Of a DNA stretch of 64,000 nucleotides, positions 11,992 to 25,999 are shown piece after piece; position 1 is the stretch's first letter, and every line of letters begins with the position of its first letter. Made by a program: the position numbers and the translations under genes. Under the pieces are notes generated by a model. That model saw nothing but the letters and a program-made list of their open reading frames with translations, searched no databases and was not told where the DNA came from. Source of the DNA: Viscum album (taxonomy: Eukaryota; Streptophyta; Magnoliopsida; Santalales; Viscaceae); contig OY728122.1 of NCBI GenBank assembly GCA_963277665.1, positions 2,129,100,024 to 2,129,164,023 of the forward strand, written 5' to 3'.

Positions 11992-13913
11992 TATTTGAAC
12001 TCTTCTTTTGGGCTCCTCCGCCTTCTAGGGTTTCCATGGCCTGAGAATGGCCTTAGACCCCTTCCCTCCCCCTCCTGAGAGGGGGAGGGGTCGCTTGAGA
12101 TCGTTTTCCTCCGGTTCGTTTTCTCCTCTCATAGATCTGACGGAGCTCCTGTCATTCCCTGCAATCGATCTTGCCCCCAAAGTCCCATTATTGGTTGAGG
12201 GTCTCCTGAAGCTCTTTGTTAAAGGTAAGGAGTTCTTGGATGCTGTGGATCTCAATAGGAACTCTCTCGTGGACCTCTTTGGTCAGAATTGCCCTTCCGT
12301 TGACGCCTTCGACTGCTTTGCCTCTGAGTCATGGGGTTTGAGTCACCACACTATTGTTGTGCTTCTAGACCCTCGTCACCTCCTGATTCTCTTTGTGATT
12401 GAAGATGACCTTATCTCTGCCTGGACGGCCAACAAATTCACCTGCAACGGAGCTCGATTCTTCCTCTTCCAATGGTCCTACAACTTTCATTTGAGGCGTG
12501 ATCCTCTGATGGATCCAATTTGGGTAAGCTTCCCCAATCTTCCTCTTCCATTTCAAAACCCCTCCATACTTTCTATTATTGGTAATATGGTGGTTAGGTT
12601 CCTTTGTTTTGACTACCGCTCTCGATCCCTCTACCGTCCAATTTCTCCATGGATATGTGTGGAGGTCGATGTTCCTAAACCACTAGTAGATTTTGTGTGT
12701 ATTGAGATTGAGAATGAGTAACAGATTAAATAGAGGGTTAGTTTTCATTATCAGAACAATTTCTGTTGTTTCTATGATCATCTTAGTCATCTTCAATAGG
12801 TTTGTAGGCATGGGAAAGGAGGTGATTCCACAAGAATGGTCAGCGAAGGTGAGGAAAAGGTTACTATTAATATGAAATCATATATGGCTGTTGTATACTC
12901 CTCCCTGAGTTGCAATCGGGAAGCGGCTGGATCTAAAGGGGGCCACTCCATCTCGTTCCCAGTGCGAGAGAAAGGAGCCTCGGGAATTCTTAGACCAGAT
13001 TCTCTGAGGAGGAGAGAAATACCTCTCCCACAATTGACTCATGGTATGGATGGGGCTGAGGCTAATGGGGAATGGATCATGGTAAAACACAGGAAGGCCA
13101 AGGATAGGGGTTCATCCATTGCGGAGGAAGCAGACTCAGATGAGACACCTCAATCTCCCCCAGTGATGGAAGAAGTTGATAAATTCCAGAGGATCTCACA
13201 TGATAGGATGTCAAAAGGGAAGCTAAATATTATTGATGTTGGGGACTATTCGGTTGATACAGGAAAGAAGACCAAGACCCAGAGAGATAACTCATACCTT
13301 CCCAAACCAATGACTACCCGAGCATCTGGAAATGGAATACATTTTAGGGAGCCTTAGTAACCATCCTTCCATGACAAAGTGGAGGAGTCTAAATGTGACA
13401 AGCTTGAGGATCCTAACTGTTCAAGGGACATAGGGGCATCAGAAGATGTACATGAGGAGACAAGGAAGGAGGAGGCAGACTTGGAGCTTCTCCTGCATTC
13501 TGCGAAAGAGATAGTAGATAATCATTTTACTCTCAACTTATTGAAGGAGGAAGCTGATAGAATGTACGCTAGATCACTGCAAGTTGACCTTAATTAAGAA
13601 CAAGCGGGATGGATCAGCAGGAAAGACCGGATATTGGCTCACGGAATCAATTAGAAGTAAATAAACATGGACGAATACCTTCCGACTTGGGATAAGATGG
13701 CCGACCATATCTAGGATCTCATCAATGAAAACCCCAATGAAAAGTTAACTTCAATATCATGGAGCGTTCATAGGGTGCTTAATTCAAATCATTTAATGTT
13801 TTTCTGGAATAGTTCGACAACCTCTTATGAATTTTTACATGTGGTTGTCTTGTAATATGGTTTTATCACTTTCCCTAAAAGTTAACTCTTTTATAAAAAA
13901 ATTATTTGGAAGG
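11992..13913 (+). mobile_element. Non-autonomous LINE-like element carrying ORF1 only
   Basis: A 1922-bp block flanked by a perfect 13-bp direct repeat. It is visibly richer in G+C than the surrounding DNA over its first 1.6 kb. The 5' end is short and leads into an ORF1 pseudogene at 12047. About 310 bp follow ORF1, ending in TTTTATAAAAAAATT..GGAAGG. No endonuclease or reverse transcriptase domain is present. Ordinary LINE truncation removes the 5' end; here the 5' end and ORF1 are kept and ORF2 is missing, so an internal deletion or a half-LINE derivative is inferred. A weak ISWSVHR reading near 13757 could be a relic of the ORF2 start, but I would not rely on it. Confidence 0.75.
12047..13597 (+). 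pseudogene. LINE-type ORF1 (DUF4283 + CCHC), with in-frame stops
   Basis: One reading frame of 517 codons runs from ATG at 12047 to the stop ending at 13597, with no frameshift but five in-frame stops: three at the zinc knuckle (near 12719, 12731 and 12797) and a TAG-TAA pair at 13355-13360. The N-terminal 224 residues match the plant DUF4283 layout: FLFQWSYNF, DPIWVSFPNLPL, then IGNMVVRFL and ICVEVDV. A CCHC knuckle with correct spacing follows (about 12764-12808), but the second Cys is Tyr and one position is a stop. A GEWIMVKHRKAK motif typical of plant LINE ORF1 tails follows, then an acidic C-terminal part. Such proteins bind RNA in the retrotransposition particle. The first upstream ATG (12035) stops after two codons, so 12047 is the better start. 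Several stops fit C-to-T change of Gln codons (for example before RVS). Confidence 0.82.
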
Positions 13914-13926
13914 ATATTAAGGGATG
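13914..13926 (+). repeat. Target-site duplication, right copy
   Basis: Perfect 13-bp match to 11979-11991, immediately after the LINE-like element. Confidence 0.85.
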
Positions 13927-16900
13927 AATAAAACATGTGCTATATTTTTTATTTTCAAAATGGAATATAAAAGTAAAATTCATCTGGTATGGAGAATAAA
14001 AAACTTTTTAGCGGGATCAGCTATCTTGTTCCACATAAATTTCAACATATGTTTGGTTTACTTATCAATATTATGATATATATTCAAGATGTTGATAATG
14101 GAAATAGGGCCAAGGAACCTCATAAGGTTAATCAAACTATATAATTTCAAAATTAAAACCCAAACATAGATCATAGTGATTCCAGAAATTATAAAGTTGT
14201 TTTATTTATATGTAAGATGACTAAAATTTATGATATCATGGTGAATTATATTATATAAACTAATATCATGAAATATATATTCATTAATACATAGTACTAG
14301 ATTAGTTGACCTGGATATTAAAATTATATTGTACCATGTTCTAACATGGAATGGATTTTTTGAGTTGTAAAATATCAATTTTATTCATGAAATATTATTG
14401 TAATCAATGATGGTAGAATACATTCAAATAGGGAATAATGTATGTTCGTGACTGAATATGGAACTAAATTCATATACCATCTTAAATTTTAACCCAAGAT
14501 AGATTCAATTAAGAGAGTGAAATCATGGATCCCTAATGAAGGTATTCAACTATAGGTTTTTCCAATAGATTCCTTATTCTATATCACTCATTAAAAAATA
14601 AAGAATATAATATAATTGTTTAAGAATGATTTGATTCATAAAATTTAAGTAGAGGGGAAAACTATTTCAATCTAGGTGCTGTTTGAAATTATAGATTAGG
14701 GGTGATTAAAGAGAGAGAGTCAATCCCACCATAGTAAGGAAATAGAAAATCAATCCATTGGATCAATATAATGCCCTCCCCAATGAGAGTAATGGAATAG
14801 AATGGTCCGTTTATAGTGTTGTTACCCTCATGAAGAAGAAAATCCATGTATGTCGAATAAATTTTCACCAATTAGAATAGATTTTGAACCTAAATAATTA
14901 TATTGATAAACATAAAAATATAACAAGGAGAAATTATAATGATGAATTCCAATGATTCCAATGATATGATAAAATATTCACACCAGACTAGTTTTATCTA
15001 AATACCCTTGAAAAGTTGGATACCTCCAGAAATAGTTCATTTGTTTTGTTAAAAATTACATTGAAAACTATGATTTATCTATTTTTAGATAATTAGTTTT
15101 TTTATAATTAGGAGTAGGTTATCATGATCTTGAAATTGGCCCCTCAGTAATGTGAAGTACCATCCATCATAACACAAATCTTATGAATGTATAAATTTAT
15201 ACTGAAGAATCCAATTTTTTTATTCCGGATGTGCTAAAATACATGTCTTACATTTGGAAATGATATGTCACATCATTAATATCAAAACAACATTACAATA
15301 AATGGGTTGAAAATAATTAAAATTTCCATTATGTTAAAATAACATTAATGGGGTAAAATATCCGAAGGATTATATGATATTAGAGTTTTATATATTATAT
15401 ATGATCATTGGAATGAACTGTAAGGTTGAATTTAAAACCCATATTAATTTTTATGAACTAAATGATATGTTCACATCCCTATATGGATCACCTCATGTAT
15501 TCAATTGGGGTTGGTATATAAATGATGGTAGAGTGGGTCCTTTAGTCTCAAAGGATTGAAACAAATCTAGTATGATAACAACAATGACTCTATATGATTT
15601 ATTTGTAACTAAAACAAAGACCATTAATACTATAGTGGATCAATACTCCAATGTTTCTTCATTAAAATTTCTAGGATTCCACACTAATAGAAAATATATT
15701 TTTTAAATCAAAATACTCTTGGAAGAAGACCAATTTTCTACCATTATATAGTATGGATCGAATAATGTTCTGAAAAATATGTATAGTTACAAGAGATAGA
15801 GTAAAAATGAATCATCGGATATAGTACCATGCCTTGGCAACAACTGGGGTTTTCAAAAAGAAGGAAGATACATCACCTAGTTTAGGTGAGGACTGTAAAA
15901 AATTTAATTAGGATAAGAATTAAAATTTTTACGATCTGAATTCAATCATTGAGGTATTTAATCAATTAACAAATTTTTAGTGATTATCTAACAATGATCT
16001 ATGAATACAATATCAAATGATTAGTGATAAAATGGTATATTGTAAAACAGTATATCAATGTAATTATATCAAATATTAATTTACATTCATGATCATTTGT
16101 GTGACTAATGAACAATTATTCTTCATATACTTGATGAAATATTTTTTCCATAGGCACCTTGAATAATTTTTAGTGGTATTCATTGATGATTTTTTTATTC
16201 TAAAAGTATGAATGAAAATGGTGACAACTAGGAAATTTAACACATTACATTATGAAATCTTCAAATGTAATAAAAATTATCATAATGTAAAATCATAGAA
16301 CATAAAATATATTTAAATGGGAATTCTATTTATGGGGAGGCTATATTTGATAATCATTCCACGATTGATGTATTGAATTATTTGATGAATGATGTAATTG
16401 TTTCGTAGATAAAGAGATTGTAGGTATCTGAGAAAAATTATTATCACTTTGTTCTTGATATCTCAATGCACGATTCTCATTTTACTTATTTAATAAACAA
16501 TGTTCTTCCATTTTTAATAGACTGTGACAATCAGAAAGAAATCCAAGATATTAATCATTGTTTAAAATTATAACGTATCATAATCAATCATCAATATGTT
16601 TAGTGATATATAGTATAGCATGATACATGTAGACATATTGATATTATTTTATCATAGATGAAGATATTTATGGTGATTACAATTTATGGATATTGTGAAT
16701 ACATGATAAGAATGATATAATGCATGAACGAGAATTAGGTATATAATTAAATACATTAATGTATCGACATCAGAACATAGTTAAGGAAAATATCACACTC
16801 TTAACTTATAAGAAAAGTTTGAATTACATAACAACTCAATAGGAATTGAATGTGAGTAAATGAAGATGGATGGGGTACCACAATATATTGGATTGTGTTA

Positions 16901-19900
16901 GGTTATACACATTAAACAATGAGAATTTTTTTGGTATAAGCGTTGTGTTAAAAATTCTACCGGTATGTTGTAATGGAAGATAATTATTAATGGAAACTGA
17001 TGATGACAATTTCTAAAATTCATCTAGATTTTCGAAAAAATAGTGAGAGGGAAATTTTCTGTCTAGTTGATACTTTTCCTTAATTAGTGTACCCTATCAA
17101 ATAATTTTATAAATTATAATTATTATATTTCTATAATGTTAAACCTATATGGTAGGTAGGCATATGAATGATGTAATGATGATGAAAACCCAATGTTTTT
17201 ATTTTAGAAGAAAATTATTATCCCTCAATCATTTTCAGTGGGTCTTCATATGTATTGTCAACAATCTAAAAGTTCTATTCATTAGTGTCATTAGAAAATT
17301 CATAGATGGATGAAATCACAGTTCTAGAGGTATAGTATAAAATGAATGATTTGTGATTAAATTAATAAATATCAATCTTCATAGTAGGAAAGGTAGTAAA
17401 ATCTACTAATATATGGTGTGTTTTTATAAATTTCTATAACTATGTGTATATAGTAGCATGTTTCACAAGAAATTAACCTAATTCATAAATGAATTATTTA
17501 GTATAGCAGTTTCATATGGGAGATTATAGATCAGTTCACCAAGTCAACGAACAACATCCCAATCCGATAGTCAAACACTATAGGGGATTTTACTAATTCA
17601 TATAAAGGAAAAGTTTTCATTTTTCTTGTCATTATAGTTTTATTATTCTATTTAATTGTTGATTATGGATATTATCACAAAAATTAACATGAAGTTCAAT
17701 AGTTCATGACCACCAAACATTATCCTCTGACTACTGGAATGTTAGAGTGGAAAAGAATCTGACATTGGGAGATATTCTTAGATTATGTGTCATTAAATTT
17801 CCTCACTCAAGGGGTGATAATACTTCATTTAAGTGATTATAATATAATAACAGATGCTAAAATTTTCACATAGTTCCATGTTTAATGAATTATATGGTCT
17901 TCAATCTCAGTATCCAATATAGTAGGTGGGGAAAGGAGAAACAATACTTAAAGCATATTTCCATGTACATGAGACTATATAAATGTTATATATACTCCAA
18001 ATGTAGAAGTTCATGGAAAAGAATCGATAGAAGTAAAATAACTATCACCATCATTGACTGTTATAATTCAATGTTAGTGAACACATATTTTTGAAATCTT
18101 ATTCGAAAATTGGTTATTAATGGTTTTGAAATAAAGTGATTATTTCTCTATGATAAATACAAATGGTCAGTATTGGGGAACATATTTTCATTTTCATATA
18201 TTAGTAATCCTTACATAAAATATCTAGAACTATCCATAACATATCACATGTGTTTCTTGATATGATGTATTAGCGGGATAAAATTATTTGATTACATTGG
18301 AATATGTTACTCTTGATCATGACATGATGATTATACATAAATTGTGTTTGATTCTCAATAGATTAATATTGTTGCTGGGAGAGAAATAAAATTCATTCAT
18401 AACAGAATTATACTAAGATGGTCCCAAAAAACTAATCATTATAATGAGAATGATTTATGATATATTAATGTATCCATCATTAAATAGTTATTAAATATGA
18501 CTAGCTTCCCAAGGAAGGAAACTCAAATCCATGGTTGAATATTGGGCATAGAATTTGAGGTTCCTCGTTGATTTATTCATAATTTTTTATTTTTGGATCA
18601 GTTGATATAATGTTTTAGTGGAGTTTTGGGGGATAAAGATAAGGGATCTAAAATATTGATAAATGAAACATTTCATACCATGTAATATTATGAACTACAT
18701 AGATAGTATCTGAGAAGGGTTTATTATGATTATTTAGTGTGTGGATGGTCAATATGAATAATCAGTTCTCCATTGGGGATACATTCATGACATGAACAAT
18801 TTTTGATGTATTTATGTTCAGGAATTGGGTTTATCATTATTTATTGAATCCTAAATATTTGTGAATTAAATCAATAATTCATGTCAGGAATAATTTTATT
18901 CCAAGTAGTATTTTTTTAATTTATATGCCCAACAATTTTCATAATGTGTTCACCATGTATGTCAAACTCCATCCCTTCCTTCATATATTTTGAAGGGACT
19001 ATTAAATTCAAAAAATGAGTCCATCGTATCACAAAACATAGATTTGTGGGAATAAAAGGTTTCATAAATGACTATAAATTGATGAATTGATAAACCATTG
19101 AAGGTAAATGGGTTTTCCATCTATCATCAATAATTAGAATGGGAAGCCTCTTATGAATATTTTAAATATTAAATTTAAGTTTTTCAATGGAAATCCAATA
19201 TAAAAATTATGCTAATAAATCTATTAGTTTTTTTAAAATGGGTGGTTGGAATATTTGACAACATAATTTATAAATTCACAACAAAATCCATTAATTATTT
19301 TTATTAGAAAAATTATTTTGAAGAAATTTTTTGATGATGCGGAATATCATGGAACATGTTTGGTTTTGTTCATTATATTCATTATATCAGGCCATGTTAA
19401 TATATAATCAGTGTTCAACATTGAATGGAATGGCATAAGGATAACATTGCCACCGTTTAAGGGTCAGTGGAAGATGTATCATAGCTCCCCCGCATATATA
19501 TGTCACTATGCCATTATATATATGTTTTTGTGTGGGTTATAACATTGATGGTATACCAAATTGTAATAAATGATTTATTTTGATACTTAAGGGGAAACCC
19601 TTCCTTTTGAGATATTTCCATTTGAAATATATAAATATTTTTGGGATTGGATGAATATTATGAAAAGTGTTTCATTTCATTTTGATATTCATCTGCACTA
19701 TTTTATATTCAAATGATTTCACATGATTTTCTTCTTAGTGGCATGTGGAAAAAGAATCAATAGGGGTTTTTATTGGGTATTCTAACTCAAACCATGAAAA
19801 TAAATTTTTTTGTATAAGAACATATTATTTTTAATATTAAATGAAATAGTCATATATTATACTAATATAGATGGGATCCTTGATGTCAAAATCATAATTA

Positions 19901-20780
19901 TTCGATCAGGTGTTTTGGAGTTTTTTCGTCCATTATTGGAATGGTTTTACAATGGTTCTGGAGTCCTTTATTATTTTGATGTTGTTGTCTTCATTATATT
20001 TTACTATCCAATAGTTTCTCTAATATATTACATTTATTCACTTTATGGTTAATTTTTTCAATTTGAAAGAAGTTGGACATGGTTTTTTTTCCTTTTATAG
20101 ATTTGTATATAGATTATTTATTTTTATTTATCTTTTCACATGTGTGTGTCCATAAATATTTGATAAATAATTCCACCCAAATAGAATAGAGTTTATACAA
20201 TCACCATTATTACCATCCTTCTGTGTAATGGGATTGTATCCAATGGCTGGTAACATCTATGACATAGTCCCAACCAGTGGATTGGGAATGAATATAATAC
20301 ATTAACTCCAAATCACTTTTATTATCTATTTATTTTTATTTAATTTTTTATAAGGGACAAAATAAGACAATATAATTGAAAATTGTGGATTCATTCTCAA
20401 TAAGATTAATTTATACAATGAACTCTCCATAGGGTTGTGTATAGAGGATTATTTGGGAAGGGATGTAACATATTATACCCTTATATCTCCTACAATATAT
20501 ATATATATATAACTAAACAAAAAGATTATGTCCTTGTATAGAGGGTAATGTATGAATGAAATTAATTAGGATTGTAATGTGTAAAATGTCACTATGTCTG
20601 GAACTAAATAAATATACACTCAACTATCCAGATGGACTGTTGAACTGACCATTTGGAGGATTCATGTTATATCATGGCGACATCAAGTGACTGTTATGGG
20701 GGACAACGGTTTTTCATTATGTATATATCCAATTACATGAATAAATGATGTGATGACATGTATAATTCATTTTACCATGT
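13927..20780. other. AT-rich decayed intergenic DNA, no gene recognised
   Basis: Nearly 7 kb with stops in all frames and a (AT)n tract at 20495-20511. Short reading frames such as 15374-15559, 17885-18094 and 19810-20052 are hydrophobic or AT-driven and show no domain. No LTR boundary, primer site or polypurine tract could be placed with confidence. Confidence 0.55.
20495..20511. repeat. (AT)n microsatellite
   Basis: AT dinucleotide run of about eight units. Confidence 0.85.
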
Positions 20781-20956
20781 TAACTGAATATACGATCATA
20801 TAACAGAAATCTCATGTGACCATAATCTCAACTAACCACATGATCATGTGATTGCAAGATCATGTGGACACAAGCGCATGTGAATAAAAGATGATGTGAC
20901 TGAAAATTCAAGTGATCATAATAACGTGTTATCACAATGATATGTGGTCAAAATCT
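20781..20956 (+). repeat. Degenerate 16-bp minisatellite, about 11 units
   Basis: In strict 16-bp register from 20797, units include CATGTGACCATAATCT, CATGTGATTGCAAGAT, CATGTGGACACAAGCG, CATGTGAATAAAAGAT and GATGTGACTGAAAATT. The consensus is close to CATGTGANCANAANAT. The register is kept with no indel through to 20956, and a weaker unit lies at 20781-20796. The period is not a multiple of three and all frames have stops, so it is not a protein repeat. Confidence 0.85.
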
Positions 20957-23900
20957 ATACTGATTAGGCTAATGTACTTACTAGGGACCATGTCTAACAT
21001 ACATAGTGATGAATATTTAAAAAATGGACATATTTTATAGAATATATCGATGATAATAGTGTTTAAGGATTCCATATCATACTAATTATTAAGTATTCTC
21101 CAATGGATAATAAGAGAAGGAACAATCAATGTGAAGAAGAGAAACTCAGGGAAAGATGGCGAGTTACACAAAAAAAACCCATCAAACCAACTACATCACT
21201 TTTTGATTTTAAAATTATCTATTTATGTATAAATATCACATTCAGAAATCCATTCCCATATTATTAAATGTCATATATAAATACAATTCACCAATAAAAG
21301 ATAATTAGATTGTGGTTCAATAATATCTCTTTCTTTAAATAATTACTCTCTTTGTTTTTATGTAACCACAAATTTTTATTTCATAACTTAGTATATTCAT
21401 AAGTAAATTATTATTAACTATATGTTAGAATAATATTATACCTCACATATTCATTCTAAACTTTTTTTAGATTTTATAAATTTGTATGATTATGTAAATA
21501 TCTTGGAATTCAGTTTGTGAGGGTGATACTATAATGTGGAATTTGTACATAGAAAATAGATTTCCTCTTTTCCCAACCCTCAAAATACAATTCATTAAAG
21601 ATATTACCATTAATAAATTATCTATATAATCAATATCCTATCCCAATTTGTAATTCCCAGAATACCAATTATTCTTTACTATCGGTATCTCCAATGAGTT
21701 TTAGTTTTGGTTTGAGATTATTTTTCATCTATTATATAAATAATTTTATCTATATATTCCTCTATCATATTTTATACCCACTATTCAAGGCAAAACTTTC
21801 ATCTCATATAGTGATTTATATGGATCTACGATAATTATTGTGTGATGTTTTTTATTGTATGAAAAATTTACTTGAGGAATACATTGATTCCAACCTTCAT
21901 TATTATCCCCAGATAAATCATTGATCTTTTCTTCATGATTATGAATGGTTCTTTATGATTAATCATTAGTATGAGGATAATATGACATACTAAAGTTAAA
22001 ATGTCTATTTAATGATTTATGAAATATCCAATTCAAATTATTGGTAAATTTCATATCATAATAGGATGTAATTGATAATAGTTTTCATTTTATAGCCTCC
22101 ATTTATATGATATATATTATGCTATTTTGACCCTGAGAGAATTCATCAACATTCGAAATGATGTGGGAAGTCATTATATAATGATCCACAACATCCAAAA
22201 TTTAATAGATTTATTCTGACATCATTGGATGATAAAGTAAAATCTATTTAATAATGTTCTTTGCTTTCCATGTTATTTCATGTAATGTAAGCATCATCCC
22301 ATTTGGGATTTTTAAATTTTCAATATATTGTTTACATACTGATATCAAGGCTGAATAATATACAATATCCATCATTAAATTATCCATTAAAAAGATCATT
22401 AAGATATCCCCAAAAAATCATTTTTCTTCATGGGTGAATGGATAATCTGGATCCATGAAAAGCATTCAATTTCAATTTTATATATCAAGTTATTCTATTA
22501 AACATAAAAGTCTTGCATTTCCAAAAAAACATCATTATAATAGTCAACATCATTATATTGTCCACTTTTCTATATCTATTCATCCTCTTATTCAACAAAC
22601 TTAATCATAACTAAGAGAAAATTGTTAACAACAATTTGTGAATGGTGTGATATATTATCATCAGTTATGATACTCAAATATTTAATTTTTATGTCTAGTG
22701 GAATCTGATCAAATTGAATCCACATCTGGGATAACATTATAGGACCCTTTCAAGATAGTGAATTATTTGCATTATTTTCTTTTCTAATATGTTAATTAAT
22801 TCAAAATTAAAAATATTTAATATGATATAACAAGAATCATTCATGAATCATTAAATTTTTTTATATGAATATATACCATATAACATTTTATTAGAATGTA
22901 TGTAAAATTCAAATTCATACGGAAAATGACACAAAATTTTTAAGGAGAAGATTACACATGAAAAATTTAAATGAAGAGTCGGACAATTTTAATCCTATAT
23001 AATTATACACCATGAGGTATAATTTATCAAATTATAATGATACTAGATTTTTCATCCTAATCCCCTCTATATAAAATCAATATGTATTATAAATCCTTCC
23101 AGACATGAGGCTAGTGCGACTGCATTTTCTATGACATGCATCTACATAATACACATGAATCCATCCCCATGTTATATATTTCTAAAAAATTCTTCACTTT
23201 TATGAGTCAAATGTGGTAATGGGGTTTTTACATCATGTAATATTTTCCAAAAACAATCAATTGTTTCATAATAATCATAATAACCTTGGTCGTATAGTGA
23301 AAAATAAATATCACTTCTCATATGATAACATTCACCATGATCAATGGGTTTTAAACCCAATAATAAAATTATATTTTTATAATAAACAAATTTTCAATAG
23401 GTAATGTATTGTATATAATAATAATAAGTTATTCATGATCTTCCATTATTCTAAAATATATGATAATATAATGAATAAATACCATCACATATTAATCTTG
23501 TTAATTTATAAAGATGATTATTTTTAGAAATGAAATTGGTATTTGTATTATATGTTCTATATGGAAAAACAAACAACTAATAGTTTTTATATCATGTACC
23601 AAATATTTTCAAGGGAACAACCACTTTTACTACCTTTATATAATGGTACCTTGATCTAATATCATCCTATGATAAGTAATGATCCCAATGTTGGTGTTTG
23701 AATAAATCACGAATCATTGACAGCCAATACACATCAATTATTATATATATTATTAATATCATGATAATCAATGAATTTAATTATTAAACTATCCTTGTCA
23801 ATATCATTGGGAACTAGAGAAGCACAAGTAATAGAACAAGGGAATATCAAACCATTATGCATTAACTATTATTATGTCCATTTCATAAGTTATAGCTATA

Positions 23901-25205
23901 TAAGGACCACAATATAATGAAAATGGGAATAGATCATGAGAAAATATCAATATATAAGTCAATCTCTCAATCAAGAGTAATATTGGGAATTCCTTCTATA
24001 AATATTTTATCATATTATCATACAATGATAATGAAATTATATTAAATCATTTACATTATATATAGGATTTTATTTAGATATTTATGAATAATAGGTAATA
24101 ATTTCAATATAGTTGGAGAAGAATATATATGATGTTCATAATTCTTGATTCACATGTACTATATAAATAATTAATTTGTGATATGAAAAGTTGTTTAACA
24201 TCCCAATGGATGATAATAACTCTATATAATTTTAGTTCTTCTAGGTATATAATAAAATATAATTATAATAAAAGAAGAATTAATATATACATATTAATAT
24301 TCTTATAATAATTATCAATTTGGAAGAGTTAGTCACATGATATTAAATTATTTCAACACTTGAATTTTTTCATAATTTTCTCAATCACAATATCTTGGTA
24401 TGATGGTTGAATATTTTCTGATTAAATTCATGATAAGAATGATGCATGAAAATATAATCAAATAAAAAAAATTTGGTTCACGAATTGACATAAATCATAT
24501 TCCTGTGCATTTTATTATTTTTTAATGTCATTAATTAAAAAAATATTGTATAAGATCTTAAATAAATTAAATAATATTGAAGATTAAATTACTATCATTG
24601 GAAAAAGAACATAAAAATTCAATTTATATCCTATCTTATGACTTCATTAGTTAAGATCTAAAATTATTTTGTATGATTCACTACCTAAATCCCCAAAATT
24701 AACAATAAATTTTTTTATACCAACCTTGAAGACCATATTATCATACTTATAATTGTAGGTAATTTTTAATCCTGAATAAATATTTATAAATAATTTCAAT
24801 AAATTAAGAGGAATAATGACTACATGATGTTTTGGAAAATAGTATGATAATATTAAAAAATACCAATAATGGACTTATCATTTTTAATACATTTAATTAC
24901 TTATTTTATGGTATTAATATATTTTATTTTCATTCAAAATATTCCAAAATTTTATTTATACATTGATAGATGAGGTTACTAATCTATTGGCTTATTTTCT
25001 ATTCGTAATGGTCATGTTTCTTTTCTAATTCTCTTGTTACATTTAAAAAAATTCCAATTCCATAATTTAAATAAATATCACAAAGTTAATTTGTAATTTA
25101 TTTATATAATGTTTTTATTTGGTTTTCTATGTTCTATACTTGCTTTATAGAATAAAAATATTTTTATAATGTTATATACTATTGATAATATTATGGGTTG
25201 TTACA
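20957..25205. other. AT-rich DNA, probably including a decayed LTR at its right end
   Basis: No gene is visible. The right edge (..GGGTTGTTACA at 25205) reads on the minus strand as TGTAACAACCC, the start expected of a Tekay-like LTR, and it touches a purine tract. The LTR should extend leftward from 25205, but I could not find its other end. Confidence 0.5.
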
Positions 25206-25219
25206 TTCTTCCCCATTTT
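25206..25219 (-). other. Polypurine tract of a decayed minus-strand chromovirus
   Basis: On the minus strand AAAATGGGGAAGAA sits directly before TGTAACAACC. This is the same PPT-LTR arrangement as in the intact-looking elements at 47755-47770 and 63891-63905. Confidence 0.6.
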
Positions 25220-25329
25220 GAATTTTTTTATCAAAATATCATTTTACATTCTAATATGAAGAAATGTTGGGTTAATTATAATTAATTTAATCCTATGTAT
25301 ACCATGATTTCTCTTTAGACATAGGATTC

Positions 25330-25945
25330 AACCATTATACTTTGAACATACGATTAGTCTTGTTCCATAGAACATTATCCCAAAGGCGAATGATCTTCAC
25401 CGGCTGTTCATCATATGAGAGGTCATTCTCCAGTTATACAACCTATGAATTAAATACATTTCTAGATCATGTATGTACATACTCAAGGGGGATAACTAGT
25501 ATACCTTGTATACTTGATACATTATTGGTGGAAGTTCCAGTTGATTGGCCACAACTATGACATGATCAAGAAGCTCAATGGTGCTAGTTTACCTAAGACT
25601 CATCATTCATTTATTCACAAATCTCATGATCATCTTCCTTAAATATATGTTGAGGAATACCATATCTCTAACATTAAAAACCTGGTCCCATCGATGATTG
25701 TCTTAATTATTGCTCTGTAAAAATTGTGCATCTCAAATATTTTACTCAATGGTTTCTCCTTTTTTACCATTTCATTAACCATTTCAGGTCACAGTAGCTT
25801 CTATTACCTGAATTCATCCAGAAATGAATATGTTCTGTAAATTTTCACCTAATGGGACTCATATGAATCCATTTTGGAGAATTATTTGAAATGGTTGTTT
25901 TTTGAGAACTCAACCATAGGTAAATGTTGGTCCCACCCAACAGTG
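25330..25945 (-). pseudogene. pol: Relic of a chromovirus integrase C-terminus
   Basis: Minus-strand translation, although full of stops and shifts, runs parallel to the integrase end of the element at 59367-63857. In order it shows GWDQHLPMVEFSKNN (near 25935), DNHRWDQVFNVRDMVFL (near 25700, compare the DPEFKVGDMVYL block), ELLDHVIVVANQLELPP (near 25575) and LENDLSYDEQPVKII (near 25420). Order and spacing match the family, and a polypurine tract and LTR start follow at 25205-25219. Upstream pol parts (beyond about 26000) have decayed past recognition. It encodes nothing functional. Confidence 0.75.
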
Positions 25946-25999
25946 ATGTCTTGAAAACATGATCTAAAAATATATTCATGTAACATCCCATTATTCTTC

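Noticed and set aside
13740..13800. ISWSVHR reading as an ORF2 endonuclease start
   Set aside because: Only a few residues resemble the plant LINE ORF2 start and no further endonuclease motif follows; kept as a weak note only.
20781..20956. Possible CRISPR array
   Set aside because: Units are contiguous 16-mers with no unique spacers; it is a minisatellite in plant DNA.
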